This document shows positions 6,447-13,908 of a stretch of 34,545 nucleotides of DNA, one piece after another (within the stretch, counting starts at the first letter, position 1; each line of letters starts with the position of its first letter). The position numbers were made by a program, and so were the translations under genes. Source of the DNA: an uncultured Acetatifactor sp. (GTDB lineage Bacteria; Bacillota; Clostridia; Lachnospirales; Lachnospiraceae). The notes under the pieces were generated by a model that had not been told where the DNA came from, searched no databases, and worked only from the letters and a program-made list of their open reading frames with translations. The stretch is from positions 1-34,545 of the forward strand of contig CAJUFI010000018.1 in assembly GCA_910585665.1 (NCBI GenBank). The letters are read 5' to 3'.

Positions 6447-7624
6447 CGTTATTACGAATGATTCCAAACTATATTTTAATCAACGGCATTGTCATCGCAG
6501 GAACGGTTTTCGTGATTTTCCTGGTTTACAGAAGACTGTCCTCCACATACCAAAAACGCCTCACGGCATATTTCCTGAAGGCGGCCTGCGTCTCCCTTGC
6601 CATCAGCCTGGCAGTGTTGGCGGTGGTGCTGTCCATGATGCAGCTTCTGCTCCATTCCGGGCTGTGGGATTATTTTCATGATTTGGGCTATAAATACCTC
6701 ATTGCCGCCGAATATCTCCCATCGGTGGTGGCAGTGGCGCTTACCGTGATATGCTTTATTGTCTCCTTTTCCGTCAGGATCAACCGCAGGGTCAGGTATG
6801 TGGAGTACCTGTCCCGGGAAATCCAGAAGATCCGGGAGGAGGGCTTTGGAAGGACCATGGAGCTGCAGGGGGACGATGAGATCACCCGGCTGTGCGCCGT
6901 CATCAACGAGATGTCCGTCCAGCTTCGGGAAAAGGAGGAGAGGGAGAAAAGGCAGCAACGAAGCAAGGATGAGCTGATCACCAATGTGTCCCATGACCTG
7001 CGCAGCCCCCTTACCTCGATCATCGGCTATGTGGAGCTGCTGAAGGAGACGGGGCCCGAAGACAGGCAGCGCTTTGCCGAATACATCGAAGTGGTGGAAC
7101 GGCGCCTGACAGGGCTGAACGGGCTGATCAACGAACTGTTCGAATATACGAAGCTGAACTCCGCCGACCAATTACCGGACATGGAGAAAAGGGATGTGCT
7201 GGAGCTGCTGCGGCATATCCTCTATGAATATAAAATACTTATGGAGGCGGAGGGCCTGACGCTTTCATGGCAGCTGGAGGCGGAAAGCCATATGGCCCAT
7301 ATCAATATCCAGCAAATGGTGCGGGTGTTCCAGAATCTGCTGGACAACGCCCGCAGGTACGCCCACCGTTCCGCCCCGGTAACCGTGACGGCACAGGACA
7401 CGGGCCGGCTCCATATCTGTATCACCAACCGGGTGGCGGATCCTCACGGCATTGAGCCTGACCGGATCTTTGAGCGCTTCTACTGTGGAGACCGGGCCAG
7501 GAGCGCCCCCCAAAGCTCCGGGCTGGGGCTAGCCATTGTAAAGCGCATCGTGGAGCTCCACGGGGGCCAGGTGGGCGCATCGCTGCAGGGACAGGAGCTG
7601 TCCATTCATTTGTTTCTCGAATAA
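6443..7624 (+). CDS. Sensor histidine kinase, partner of the 5763 regulator
   Basis: The protein has 393 residues. Three or so hydrophobic helices lie in the first 115 residues (about 6-30, 45-70 and 90-113), with very little extracytoplasmic sequence, so it is an intramembrane-sensing type kinase. A short HAMP-like linker follows. The H-box is NVSHDLRSPL with phospho-accepting His184. The ATPase domain has N-box NLLDNARRYA, an F-box around RIFERFYCGD and G2 SSGLGLAIVKRIVELHGG. ATG 6443 overlaps the regulator's stop. Kinases of this design near lipid or ABC genes often sense cell-envelope antibiotics; the signal is not readable here. Confidence 0.92.
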   Translation: MTLLRMIPNYILINGIVIAGTVFVIFLVYRRLSSTYQKRLTAYFLKAACVSLAISLAVLAVVLSMMQLLLHSGLWDYFHDLGYKYLIAAEYLPSVVAVALTVICFIVSFSVRINRRVRYVEYLSREIQKIREEGFGRTMELQGDDEITRLCAVINEMSVQLREKEEREKRQQRSKDELITNVSHDLRSPLTSIIGYVELLKETGPEDRQRFAEYIEVVERRLTGLNGLINELFEYTKLNSADQLPDMEKRDVLELLRHILYEYKILMEAEGLTLSWQLEAESHMAHINIQQMVRVFQNLLDNARRYAHRSAPVTVTAQDTGRLHICITNRVADPHGIEPDRIFERFYCGDRARSAPQSSGLGLAIVKRIVELHGGQVGASLQGQELSIHLFLE

Positions 7625-7638
7625 TGTTTCTCAAATAA
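7611..7638 (+). repeat. 14-bp tandem duplication across the kinase stop codon
   Basis: Units 7611-7624 and 7625-7638 agree at 13 of 14 positions, so the last codons and TAA stop of the kinase gene are repeated immediately downstream. Confidence 0.75.
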
Positions 7639-7890
7639 AAGAAAAAGTGGTGTAAAGTCAGGTGTTTCGTGTTGACGCGCTCCTCTTCCCGGGCATCTTC
7701 ACGCCCTCTCTGAGGGAAACTCCATCTGCTATCTTCCGAAGATGACAGAGATCGTGGAATGCGCCCTGCGCCGGAATCCTGCCGCAGACGCAGAGGAACT
7801 GGCCGCGCAGAGCATACAGGAATCTGCCGGAACGACAATTTCTCCGTTTTCGTCCACAGAAGGCAGACTGCCCGACGGACGGCCGCAGGG
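7639..7890. other. Intergenic region with a possible coding relic
   Basis: No gene is supported. The forward frame from ATG 7742 (CALRRNPAADAEELAAQ, then SAGTTISPF) has protein-like composition and vaguely recalls the C-terminal end of PP2C phosphatases, but it lacks a ribosome binding site and runs into the repeat at 7891. I regard it as a doubtful relic. Confidence 0.2.
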
Positions 7891-7995
7891 TAAGGAAATG
7901 CCTCCAAATAACCTACGCAAGCCTATTGCAAAATTTACAGATTTTATCAGGTTTACTCTAAACAAAATGCGTAGATTATTTTCCGGCAGTTCCTA
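7891..7995. repeat. 105-bp palindromic repeat, copy 2 (diverged)
   Basis: It has the same length as copy 1. The ends TAAGGAAATGCC and GGCAGTTCCTA and the inner arms (CCTACGCA / TGCGTAGA) form the inverted repeat, with a more diverged, AT-rich centre. It shares the TA at 7994-7995 with the next copy, so the two are in direct tandem. Confidence 0.75.
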
Positions 7996-8098
7996 AGGAA
8001 GTGTCTACAAATGACTGATACGAGTTTAAAGCTGTTTTCCCTGTATTTCCGGGCTTTTCTCTAAAGAAGCTGTAGCAGTTATTTTCCGACAGTTCCTG
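7994..8098. repeat. 105-bp palindromic repeat, copy 3 (tandem with copy 2)
   Basis: It begins TAAGGAAGTGTC and ends GACAGTTCCTG, with the characteristic CTGTATTTCCGGGCTTTT centre shared with copies 1 and 4. The left arm (ACTGATACGAG) is less complementary to the right arm (CTGTAGCAGT) than in the other copies. Confidence 0.75.
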
Positions 8099-8144
8099 AG
8101 CCGGGCAGACGCAGAGGATTTTTGATGCGCATGGCCTTTGCATA

Positions 8145-8173
8145 TTGAAATATGCGGTAAGCTATAGTATGAT
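8145..8173 (+). promoter_or_regulatory. Putative promoter of the lone receiver gene
   Basis: The -35 TTGAAA (8145-8150), a 17-base spacer and the -10 TATGAT (8168-8173) lie just upstream of the 27-bp mini-palindromes. The palindromes would therefore be in the 5' leader. Confidence 0.5.
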
Positions 8174-8198
8174 ATAAAACATCATCTGTTGAGGAAAG

Positions 8199-8250
8199 AA
8201 AGGAGTTGTCTGGCGACAGCTCCTAAGGAGTTGTCATGCGGCAGCTCCGA
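8199..8250. repeat. Two tandem 27-bp mini-palindromes
   Basis: Units 8199-8225 and 8224-8250 overlap by the central TA. Each pairs AAGGAGTTGTC with a GRCAGCTCC-type end around a very short loop. They repeat the tips of the 105-bp elements without the inner sequence. They lie 10-60 bases before the receiver's ATG, in its probable leader, and could fold near the ribosome binding site. Confidence 0.7.
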
Positions 8251-8260
8251 AAGGGATAGT

Positions 8261-8668
8261 ATGGACAGGACAGGCGGCGCACCGAGAGTATTGATTATTG
8301 ACGACGATCCTTTTAAGAAAATCGGAATCCAAAAGGCCTTAGAGTTCTGCGGCGTCCGGGAAATTGTGAAGGCGAAAAATCAGCAGATGGGTTTCGACAT
8401 CATATACGCGGGCCAAAGAGACGAAAAGCCCGTGGAGCTGATTGTGACAGATATGAACTACCCGTTGGACTCCGGAATGCCGGAAGACCCGGACGCGGGG
8501 TTCAGGCTGATTGAGAGGCTCCGGAGGGAAAATCTGGAGATTCCGGTCATTATCTGTTCTTCCCTTAATTATAACTTGCCGGAGATACTGGGCTGCGTCT
8601 GGTACAATGAACTCTGCGATATGAACGGCGAATTCCGGAAGATTTTAGAGAGATTTCGGAAAGCGTGA
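8261..8668 (+). CDS. Stand-alone receiver-domain protein, atypical
   Basis: This 135-residue protein is a single receiver fold with no output domain. It keeps an acidic pocket (IIDDDPF, residues 12-18) and a likely phosphoacceptor Asp64 in IVTDMNYPL. The switch Ser lies in IICSS (99-101). The usual Lys-Pro after strand 5 is missing: the position reads VWYNEL. An extended loop (PLDSGMPEDPDAG) follows the Asp site. It may signal through protein contact rather than DNA, or work without classical phosphorylation. ATG 8261 has an AAAGGGA site 5 bases upstream; a TTG at 8189 keeps the frame open through the mini-palindromes but has no good site. It is followed by a phosphoesterase. Confidence 0.7.
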   Translation: MDRTGGAPRVLIIDDDPFKKIGIQKALEFCGVREIVKAKNQQMGFDIIYAGQRDEKPVELIVTDMNYPLDSGMPEDPDAGFRLIERLRRENLEIPVIICSSLNYNLPEILGCVWYNELCDMNGEFRKILERFRKA

Positions 8669-8772
8669 ACAGCGCCTGGGGCATCGGCACAGATAGAGCT
8701 CTTGACGGTAGCGTTTTGGATTAAAAGAAATGGAAGAGCGGGGACGGCCCGGTTAGGAAGAGGGGGAAAGGG

Positions 8773-9528
8773 ATGATATACGCCACCGGAGACACCCACG
8801 GGGGCTGGATGCACAGGCTCAATATGGCATCCTTCCCGGAGCAGAAGGACATGAAGAAAGACGACTATGTAATCATCCTGGGCGATTTTGGCCTGTGGGA
8901 CGATTCCAGGAGGGAGCGGCAGGCCTTGGACTGGCTGGAGGGCAGAAGCTTCACCACCCTGTTCGTGGACGGCAACCACGAGAACTACGATATGCTGGAT
9001 GCCATGCCCGTGCAGGAATGGCGTGGCGGCAAGGTGCATGCGCTGCGGCCCTCGGTGCTGCACCTGATGCGGGGACAGGTCTTCACCATACAGGACAGGC
9101 GTTTCTTCGCGTTCGGAGGTGCCCGGAGCCACGACATCGAAGACGGCATACTGGACGCATCCGCGCCGGACTATCGCAGGCGCAGGCGGCTGCTGGATGC
9201 CAGGGACGCCCAGTACCGCATCGACCACATCAGCTGGTGGGCCAGGGAGATGCCGTCGGAGTCGGAAATGGAAGAGGGGCGGAAGAACCTGGCCGCATGC
9301 GGCAACAAGGTGGACTACATCCTCACCCACAGCCCCTTTACAAGGCTGATTGCCGATTTGAACGGCGGGGAGGGAAACCTTCTGCCGGACGCGCTTACAG
9401 ACTATCTGGAACAGGTCAGGGAGACCGTATCCTACAGGCACTGGCTCTTCGGCCACATGCATGTCAACAGGCCCTATCCGGTGTACGCAAGCGTCTGCCT
9501 GTATGAGCAGATCGTGAGAATCGCCTGA
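8773..9528 (+). CDS. Calcineurin-like metallophosphoesterase
   Basis: This 251-residue protein has the full dimetal signature of this superfamily: GDTHG (6-10), GDFG (37-40), GNHE (67-70), a THS motif (about 183-185) and GHMH near the C-terminus. It has no signal peptide or membrane helix, so it is cytoplasmic. The substrate is unknown; family members hydrolyse phosphodiesters or phosphoproteins. ATG follows a GGGGGAAAGGG stretch. It may be co-transcribed with the lone receiver 104 bases upstream. Confidence 0.88.
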   Translation: MIYATGDTHGGWMHRLNMASFPEQKDMKKDDYVIILGDFGLWDDSRRERQALDWLEGRSFTTLFVDGNHENYDMLDAMPVQEWRGGKVHALRPSVLHLMRGQVFTIQDRRFFAFGGARSHDIEDGILDASAPDYRRRRRLLDARDAQYRIDHISWWAREMPSESEMEEGRKNLAACGNKVDYILTHSPFTRLIADLNGGEGNLLPDALTDYLEQVRETVSYRHWLFGHMHVNRPYPVYASVCLYEQIVRIA

Positions 9529-9573
9529 GCCAGGGCAGGAAAGCGGCGCCCGGCTTTCCGCCCCCGCGGGACC

Positions 9574-9955
9574 TTACAGCTGCTCCAGTACATAACTGTT
9601 ATTGATCCAAAAACTCTGGGTGGTCATCCACTGGCCGTCAGGCAGCGGGTTGGCGTCCCGCTCCACGTTCCCGCGGATGATGCCGTTGTGCAATCGATAG
9701 GCGGATTTGGCTGCATGGGGCCGTCACGAACAGGAGCTTTGCCTCGGAGAAATATTCATAGACATCAGAGTCCTCCCATTCCTGGGACGCCAGATTCGGG
9801 AACCGGAAGGGCGGGAACGACATGCTTTCCCGCATGGCCCCGTTTTCCTCCAGACGGATGGCCTTCGCCACGATGTTCGCTTTCAGGAATTCCTCCGCGT
9901 GATTCCCCCGGATTCCCAGCATGCGATAGGCCAGGTCGATCCGCGGCGTCTCCAA
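9574..9955 (-). pseudogene. Sau3AI/MutH-type restriction endonuclease relic
   Basis: On the reverse strand, 9955-9725 reads RIDLAYRMLGIRGN, AEEFLKANIVAKAIRLEE, then SFPPFRF and YFSEAKLLFV, text typical of Sau3AI-family type II enzymes just after the catalytic domain. At about 9725 it jumps, with a change of frame, to RPHAAKSAYRLHNG, DANPLPDGQWMTTQSFWINN and a C-terminal LEQL stop at 9574-9576, which is the end of the same family. The whole N-terminal half, including the catalytic DxnExK motif, and a central block are missing. Sau3AI cuts GATC. No companion methylase is in the window, so the system is dead here. Confidence 0.65.
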
Positions 9956-9987
9956 CGGCCTGATGAGAAAACACTTTTCTCAAATAC

Positions 9988-10016
9988 TTGACTTGTGGTG
10001 TTCCAGGGGATAGAAT
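9988..10016 (+). promoter_or_regulatory. Putative promoter of the TPR/ankyrin gene pair
   Basis: The -35 TTGACT (9988-9993), a 17-base spacer and the -10 TAGAAT (10011-10016) lie about 70 bases before the first start codon. Confidence 0.6.
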
Positions 10017-10084
10017 AATAGAAGCGGTATGCGCAGGGCGGCTGAGTTCGCGGTCAGGCGTCCCGCGAAGGCTACTTTCATGGA

Positions 10085-10573
10085 ATGATGGGGATGGCGA
10101 TGGAATTTTTAGGGAAAAGCAAAGGAACGGCGGAAAGTGCTTCTGCCGGAGACCGTCTATACCGGGCCCTGGCCCTGGGAGACTTGCCCGGCGCGTGGCT
10201 GCTTGCCCGGCCCGCCGTGGACAGGGCGAAGACAGAGAAGCTGCCCTGTGTGGAAGCTTTCAACTGCGGGCTTTGCCTGTACCGGCTGGGCGAATATGAG
10301 AAGGCCCTGGCCGTGCTGAAGCAGGCGGAACAGTCCCTGGGCAATCCGCCCGATTTGGACATAGCGGAGAGGAAGCTGTTTCTGCAGGCCATAGAAGCTG
10401 TGGGACAGAACGGGGCGCTGCTTCCCCTGGATCCGGACGGCGGCCCGGGCCTGGAGCGCTACATGCTGATACGGGTCAGATGGCTGATTGCCCTCAGCCT
10501 GGCAGCCCTTGGGCGCAGGCAGGAGGCGGCGCCCGTTGTCCGGTTCCTGTCGCAATATCGCATAGAAGTGTAG
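10085..10573 (+). CDS. Hypothetical TPR-like protein
   Basis: This 162-residue all-helical protein has a segment (about residues 54-90: VEAFNCGLCLYRLGEYEKAL, then VLKQAEQSL) that looks like a tetratricopeptide repeat. A second helical pair lies near the C-terminus (RWLIALSLAALGRRQEA). No catalytic motif, signal or membrane helix is seen. Several ATGs (10085, 10088, 10094, 10100) compete and none has a strong ribosome binding site. It probably forms an operon with the ankyrin gene 140 bases downstream; both are scaffold-type proteins. Confidence 0.6.
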   Translation: MMGMAMEFLGKSKGTAESASAGDRLYRALALGDLPGAWLLARPAVDRAKTEKLPCVEAFNCGLCLYRLGEYEKALAVLKQAEQSLGNPPDLDIAERKLFLQAIEAVGQNGALLPLDPDGGPGLERYMLIRVRWLIALSLAALGRRQEAAPVVRFLSQYRIEV

Positions 10574-10713
10574 CAAAAAACGAACATGCTGCTGCGGAGA
10601 GTCACGGACATCCCGGGGCGGAAGCCCATGCCGGCCACGGCAAGCGCCGCAGGGCATCCGGGCGCGCGAAAGACAGGGGATACGTCCCCTTGAATCGAGA
10701 GAAGGAGAAGGAA

Positions 10714-11697
10714 ATGCAGCTGGACAATATGCTTTTACAGGCCTGTAAGAACAATCAGAAGAGCGTGGTGCAGACGTTCTTGAAGCGCGGCGGCGTAGAT
10801 GTGAACAAGCGCGACGAATCGGGCAACACGCCGCTGATTTATGTGTGTATGAAGAATGCCAGGGATCTGGTCAGGCTCCTGCTGGACAATGGGGCGGATG
10901 TGAACCTGGGCAACCAGAGGAACCGCATGCCCCTGCACTTTGCGGCGGAGACGGGCAATTCGGAGGTCATCGGCCTGCTGGTGGGCGCAGGCGCGGATGT
11001 GAACTGCACCGACAATAACGGCGTGACGCCGCTGATGCTCATGGCACAGAACGGCAAGACGGACGCCGCGATCAAGTTCCTCCAGAACCCGGACATCGAC
11101 ATCAGCATCAAGGACAATGAGAACCGCATGGCCATCGACTACGCCACTTCCGCCGGTCTGCGGGAGCTGGTGAAGGCGCTGTCAAGCGCGGAGGAGGAGC
11201 ACACCGATGCCTTTGGCAACACCACCCTCCATCACGCCTGCTGGAACGACCAGGGCGAGGTGGTGAAAGTCCTGATCGAGAAGGACAAGGACAGCGTCAA
11301 CAGTCTCAACGATGAGGGCGAGTCCCCGCTGATGCTGGCGGTGAGAAGGTCCAACCTGGTGATCGCGGAGCTGCTGCTGGCGGCGGGCGCGAAGCCGGAC
11401 ATCGCCAACATCAGCGGCGTTCTGCCCATGCACATCGTGGCCGACAACGGAGACCTGTTCCTGGGCAAGGCGCTGCTTGCCGCCGGTGCCAGCGTGAACG
11501 CCAAGACCACGGACGGACAGACGCCCCTCATCCTGGCCACAAGGAGCGGCAAGAACGATTTCACTGCCATGCTGATAGAACAGGGCGCGGATGTGAACGC
11601 GGTGGACAACGAACAGCACAGCGCGCTGTACTACGCTTCGGAAGCCGGGCTCACGGAGATTGTGGAGCAGCTGCTCATGGCGGGCGCGGAGAACTGA
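10714..11697 (+). CDS. Ankyrin-repeat protein
   Basis: This 327-residue protein is made almost entirely of about nine ankyrin repeats. Recurrent motifs are G(N/V)TPL at repeat starts and LLxxGADVN at repeat ends, for example LLLDNGADVN, LLVGAGADVN and MLIEQGADVN. A less regular middle portion (about 125-160) lies between two groups. There is no signal peptide. Ankyrin stacks bind other proteins; the partner is unknown. ATG 10714 is chosen because GAAGGAGAAGG lies 3-13 bases upstream, though the frame is open to 10480. A 105-bp palindromic repeat follows 63 bases after the stop. Confidence 0.92.
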   Translation: MQLDNMLLQACKNNQKSVVQTFLKRGGVDVNKRDESGNTPLIYVCMKNARDLVRLLLDNGADVNLGNQRNRMPLHFAAETGNSEVIGLLVGAGADVNCTDNNGVTPLMLMAQNGKTDAAIKFLQNPDIDISIKDNENRMAIDYATSAGLRELVKALSSAEEEHTDAFGNTTLHHACWNDQGEVVKVLIEKDKDSVNSLNDEGESPLMLAVRRSNLVIAELLLAAGAKPDIANISGVLPMHIVADNGDLFLGKALLAAGASVNAKTTDGQTPLILATRSGKNDFTAMLIEQGADVNAVDNEQHSALYYASEAGLTEIVEQLLMAGAEN

Positions 11698-11760
11698 TTT
11701 TATTCCATGTCCGATACATGGTCTGTTACATATACTGCTTAACAGTTATAGTAAACGTCG

Positions 11761-11865
11761 TAAGGAATTGTCTACAAATAACCGCTACAAGTTTGCAGCA
11801 ATTTTTGTTGTATTTCCGGGCTTTTTCCTAAACAAATTGTAGCGGTTATTTTCCGACAATTCCTA
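11761..11865. repeat. 105-bp palindromic repeat, copy 4 (best preserved)
   Basis: The ends TAAGGAATTGTC / GACAATTCCTA and inner arms CCGCTACAA / TTGTAGCGG pair almost completely. Together with copy 1 it defines the consensus. It lies between the ankyrin gene and the antiporter's terminator and could end transcription from the left. Confidence 0.85.
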
Positions 11866-12099
11866 ATTATTCTTGTTTTGAGTGAAACTATAGTCGTTTA
11901 CTATAAAATTTCCGAGTAACCAGACTGCATAACGGCAGCCATATATGTTTAACCAGTGCAGCACGGTAAATTCTGGCGCTATGCAGTATAGTTCCCTGTA
12001 CTGCAGCCGCATTGTCAGGGAAAGGACGGTAAGCGGACACGGGAAAAGGAAAACGATAAACAGAAGAAATATAAACGCAAGAAAGACAAAAACAAAACC

Positions 12100-12149
12100 G
12101 GGGCTGCGGCAATAAGTACAGGAAATCCCTTGCTTATTGCCGCAGCCCC
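12100..12149 (-). terminator. Intrinsic terminator of the antiporter gene
   Basis: A perfect 17-bp stem (12100-12116 with 12133-12149, 16-base loop) is followed on the reverse strand by a T-rich run (GGTTTTGTTTTTG). It sits 29 bases beyond the antiporter's stop. Confidence 0.9.
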
Positions 12150-12177
12150 TTTCGGAAACGCTCACGCGGGCCAGCCA

Positions 12178-13359
12178 TCAATCCGCGGCGGCAGTGTCCT
12201 TCGCATACAGTACCTTCAGGATGATCGGGGTGGTGATGCTGGACACGATGATCAGAAGGATGACAGCCGTAAAATACTCCGCGGTCAACAGCCCCACAGA
12301 CAGCCCCTTCTGGGCCACGATCAGGGCCACCTCGCCCCGGGTCATCATGCCCACGCCGATTTTCAGGCAGTCCTGAAAGCGGAAGCGGCAGATTTTTGCC
12401 ATCAGGCCGCAGCCGATGATCTTGGTAATCAGAGCCACCACCACGAACCCTACGGAAAACAGCAGAATCCCTACGCTCATATGGTCGATGCTGGTCTTCA
12501 GGCCGATGCTGGCGAAGAACACCGGGCCGAAGATGATGTAAGAGCTGACTTCCATTTTCCGGTCGATATAGGAAGAGTCCCGGATGGAGCACAGAACGAT
12601 GCCGGCCACATAGGCTCCCGTGATGTCGGCAATCCCGAAATAGCGCTCAGCCGCATAGGCGAAGAAAAAGCACAGCGAAAGCCCCAGGATGGGAATCCGC
12701 TGGGTATGGGGATAACGGTCGTCCAGCTTTTGGAATATTTTGAATACAATGACGCCCACCACCAATGCCATGACGAAGAACAGCACCGTGGAGATGACCA
12801 CGCCGCCCGGATTGGATTCCGGGTTCTTGAAGCCGATGACAAAAGTCAGCACAATGATGCCGATGACATCATCGATGATGGCGGCGCTGAGGATCGTGGT
12901 GCCAACCTTCCCCTTCAGCTTCCCCATCTCCTTCAGGGACTGCACCGTAATGCTGACGCTGGTAGCCGTCATGATGACGCCGGTGAACACTGCTTTATAG
13001 AAAGCATCCGATCCCCAGGGGGACATGCCGTAAAAGCCCATATAGAGCAGGGAGCCGCCCAGCAAAGGGATGAACACGCCGGAACAGGCGATCAGAAGCG
13101 CCACGGGCCCTGTCTTCATCAAATCCTTCAGGTTCGTCTCCAGCCCCGCGGAGAACATCAGCAGCACCACGCCGATTTCCGCCATCATGTTCAGGAAATC
13201 CGACTGCTGCACCAGGCCCAGCACGCTTGGGCCTATCAGAAGCCCGGCGATGATTTCGCCCACTACCTGCGGCGCTTTGCATTTCCGGGCCAATATCCCG
13301 AAAAACTTCGCTGCTATGATGATGATTGCCAGATCCTTAAAAATTGCATATGTTTCCAT
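12178..13359 (-). CDS. CPA2-family monovalent cation/proton antiporter
   Basis: This 393-residue protein has about 12 hydrophobic helices and no cytoplasmic RCK/TrkA domain. It shows the family's discontinuous helix motif TATSVSIT (131-138), the paired transport aspartates Asp163-Asp164 in AAIIDDVIGI, and a charged MMTRGEVALI segment near the C-terminus. This is the NapA/KefB-like layout for electrogenic Na+(K+)/H+ exchange, used for pH and salt homeostasis. The reverse-strand start has AAGAGTGG 8-9 bases upstream. It is monocistronic, with its own promoter (13411) and terminator (12100-12149). Confidence 0.93.
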   Translation of the reverse strand: METYAIFKDLAIIIIAAKFFGILARKCKAPQVVGEIIAGLLIGPSVLGLVQQSDFLNMMAEIGVVLLMFSAGLETNLKDLMKTGPVALLIACSGVFIPLLGGSLLYMGFYGMSPWGSDAFYKAVFTGVIMTATSVSITVQSLKEMGKLKGKVGTTILSAAIIDDVIGIIVLTFVIGFKNPESNPGGVVISTVLFFVMALVVGVIVFKIFQKLDDRYPHTQRIPILGLSLCFFFAYAAERYFGIADITGAYVAGIVLCSIRDSSYIDRKMEVSSYIIFGPVFFASIGLKTSIDHMSVGILLFSVGFVVVALITKIIGCGLMAKICRFRFQDCLKIGVGMMTRGEVALIVAQKGLSVGLLTAEYFTAVILLIIVSSITTPIILKVLYAKDTAAAD

Positions 13360-13405
13360 GATTCAACCACTCTTTTCTTTATTTGATATCTTCTAACCAC
13401 ACATG

Positions 13406-13414
13406 ATTATAGCA
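13406..13414 (-). promoter_or_regulatory. Extended -10 of the antiporter gene
   Basis: On the reverse strand, TGC is followed by a perfect TATAAT about 47 bases before the ATG. The -35 region (CTTTAC or TTTACG) is weak, as expected when an extended -10 is present. Confidence 0.6.
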
Positions 13415-13655
13415 CAAATTTTTCCCGCGTAAAGTAAAAGAATCGTTTTAGAAATCACTTTTTTCGATGATTTTGAAGAAAAAGGGATAGGCTTAATGGC
13501 TGCTGCCGCAAGATTATTTGTGCATTTTCATCATTTTTTTCTCTTATTTTCATAAAAAATATAGAAAAATATAAAACTGATGTGCCTGTGGCAAATTCCA
13601 TTGGCATTCGGAATTGCGCCGGGGCATCCCGGGCGGCTGCTTTTGAGAAGCGCCC
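13415..13655. other. Intergenic region between antiporter and acetyltransferase
   Basis: This stretch is AT-rich on the left (antiporter -35 region, T-rich runs around 13530-13570) and GC-rich on the right. No gene or clear hairpin with a T tract is supported. The region from 13686 to 13908 is likewise leader sequence: the acetyltransferase frame is open from 13801 but lacks a site there. Confidence 0.4.
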
Positions 13656-13685
13656 TTGAAAACAGGGTTGCAGCTGTGCTAGAAT
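13656..13685 (+). promoter_or_regulatory. Putative promoter of the acetyltransferase gene
   Basis: The -35 TTGAAA (13656-13661), an 18-base spacer ending TGC and the -10 TAGAAT (13680-13685) give an extended -10 type promoter about 220 bases before the start. Confidence 0.5.
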
Positions 13686-13908
13686 ATTGTTGCCGGGCGA
13701 TGGCTTTATGGTGTGGCCGTTTTTGGCCCGGCGGCCGCGAATGCTGCCCCTGTTGTTTGGCGGAAAGCCGGTGAATTGGCATTTTAGGTATGGTTTTTAG
13801 ATGGCAGCAGGGGAGGATATGGAGGAACCGGCGGGTTGGATGTGTCCTATGGGGAGGGAAATGAACTGGAAGACAGGACACCAGGGAGGAAGGAGCGAGG
13901 AGGCTGCG

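Noticed and set aside
8189..8260. Earlier TTG start for the lone receiver
   Set aside because: The added residues are encoded by the mini-palindromes and the receiver fold begins after ATG 8261, which has its own ribosome site.
12130..13386. 418-codon forward frame opposite the antiporter
   Set aside because: His/Asp/Gln-rich shadow of a membrane protein gene; the reverse frame has its own promoter, ribosome site and terminator.
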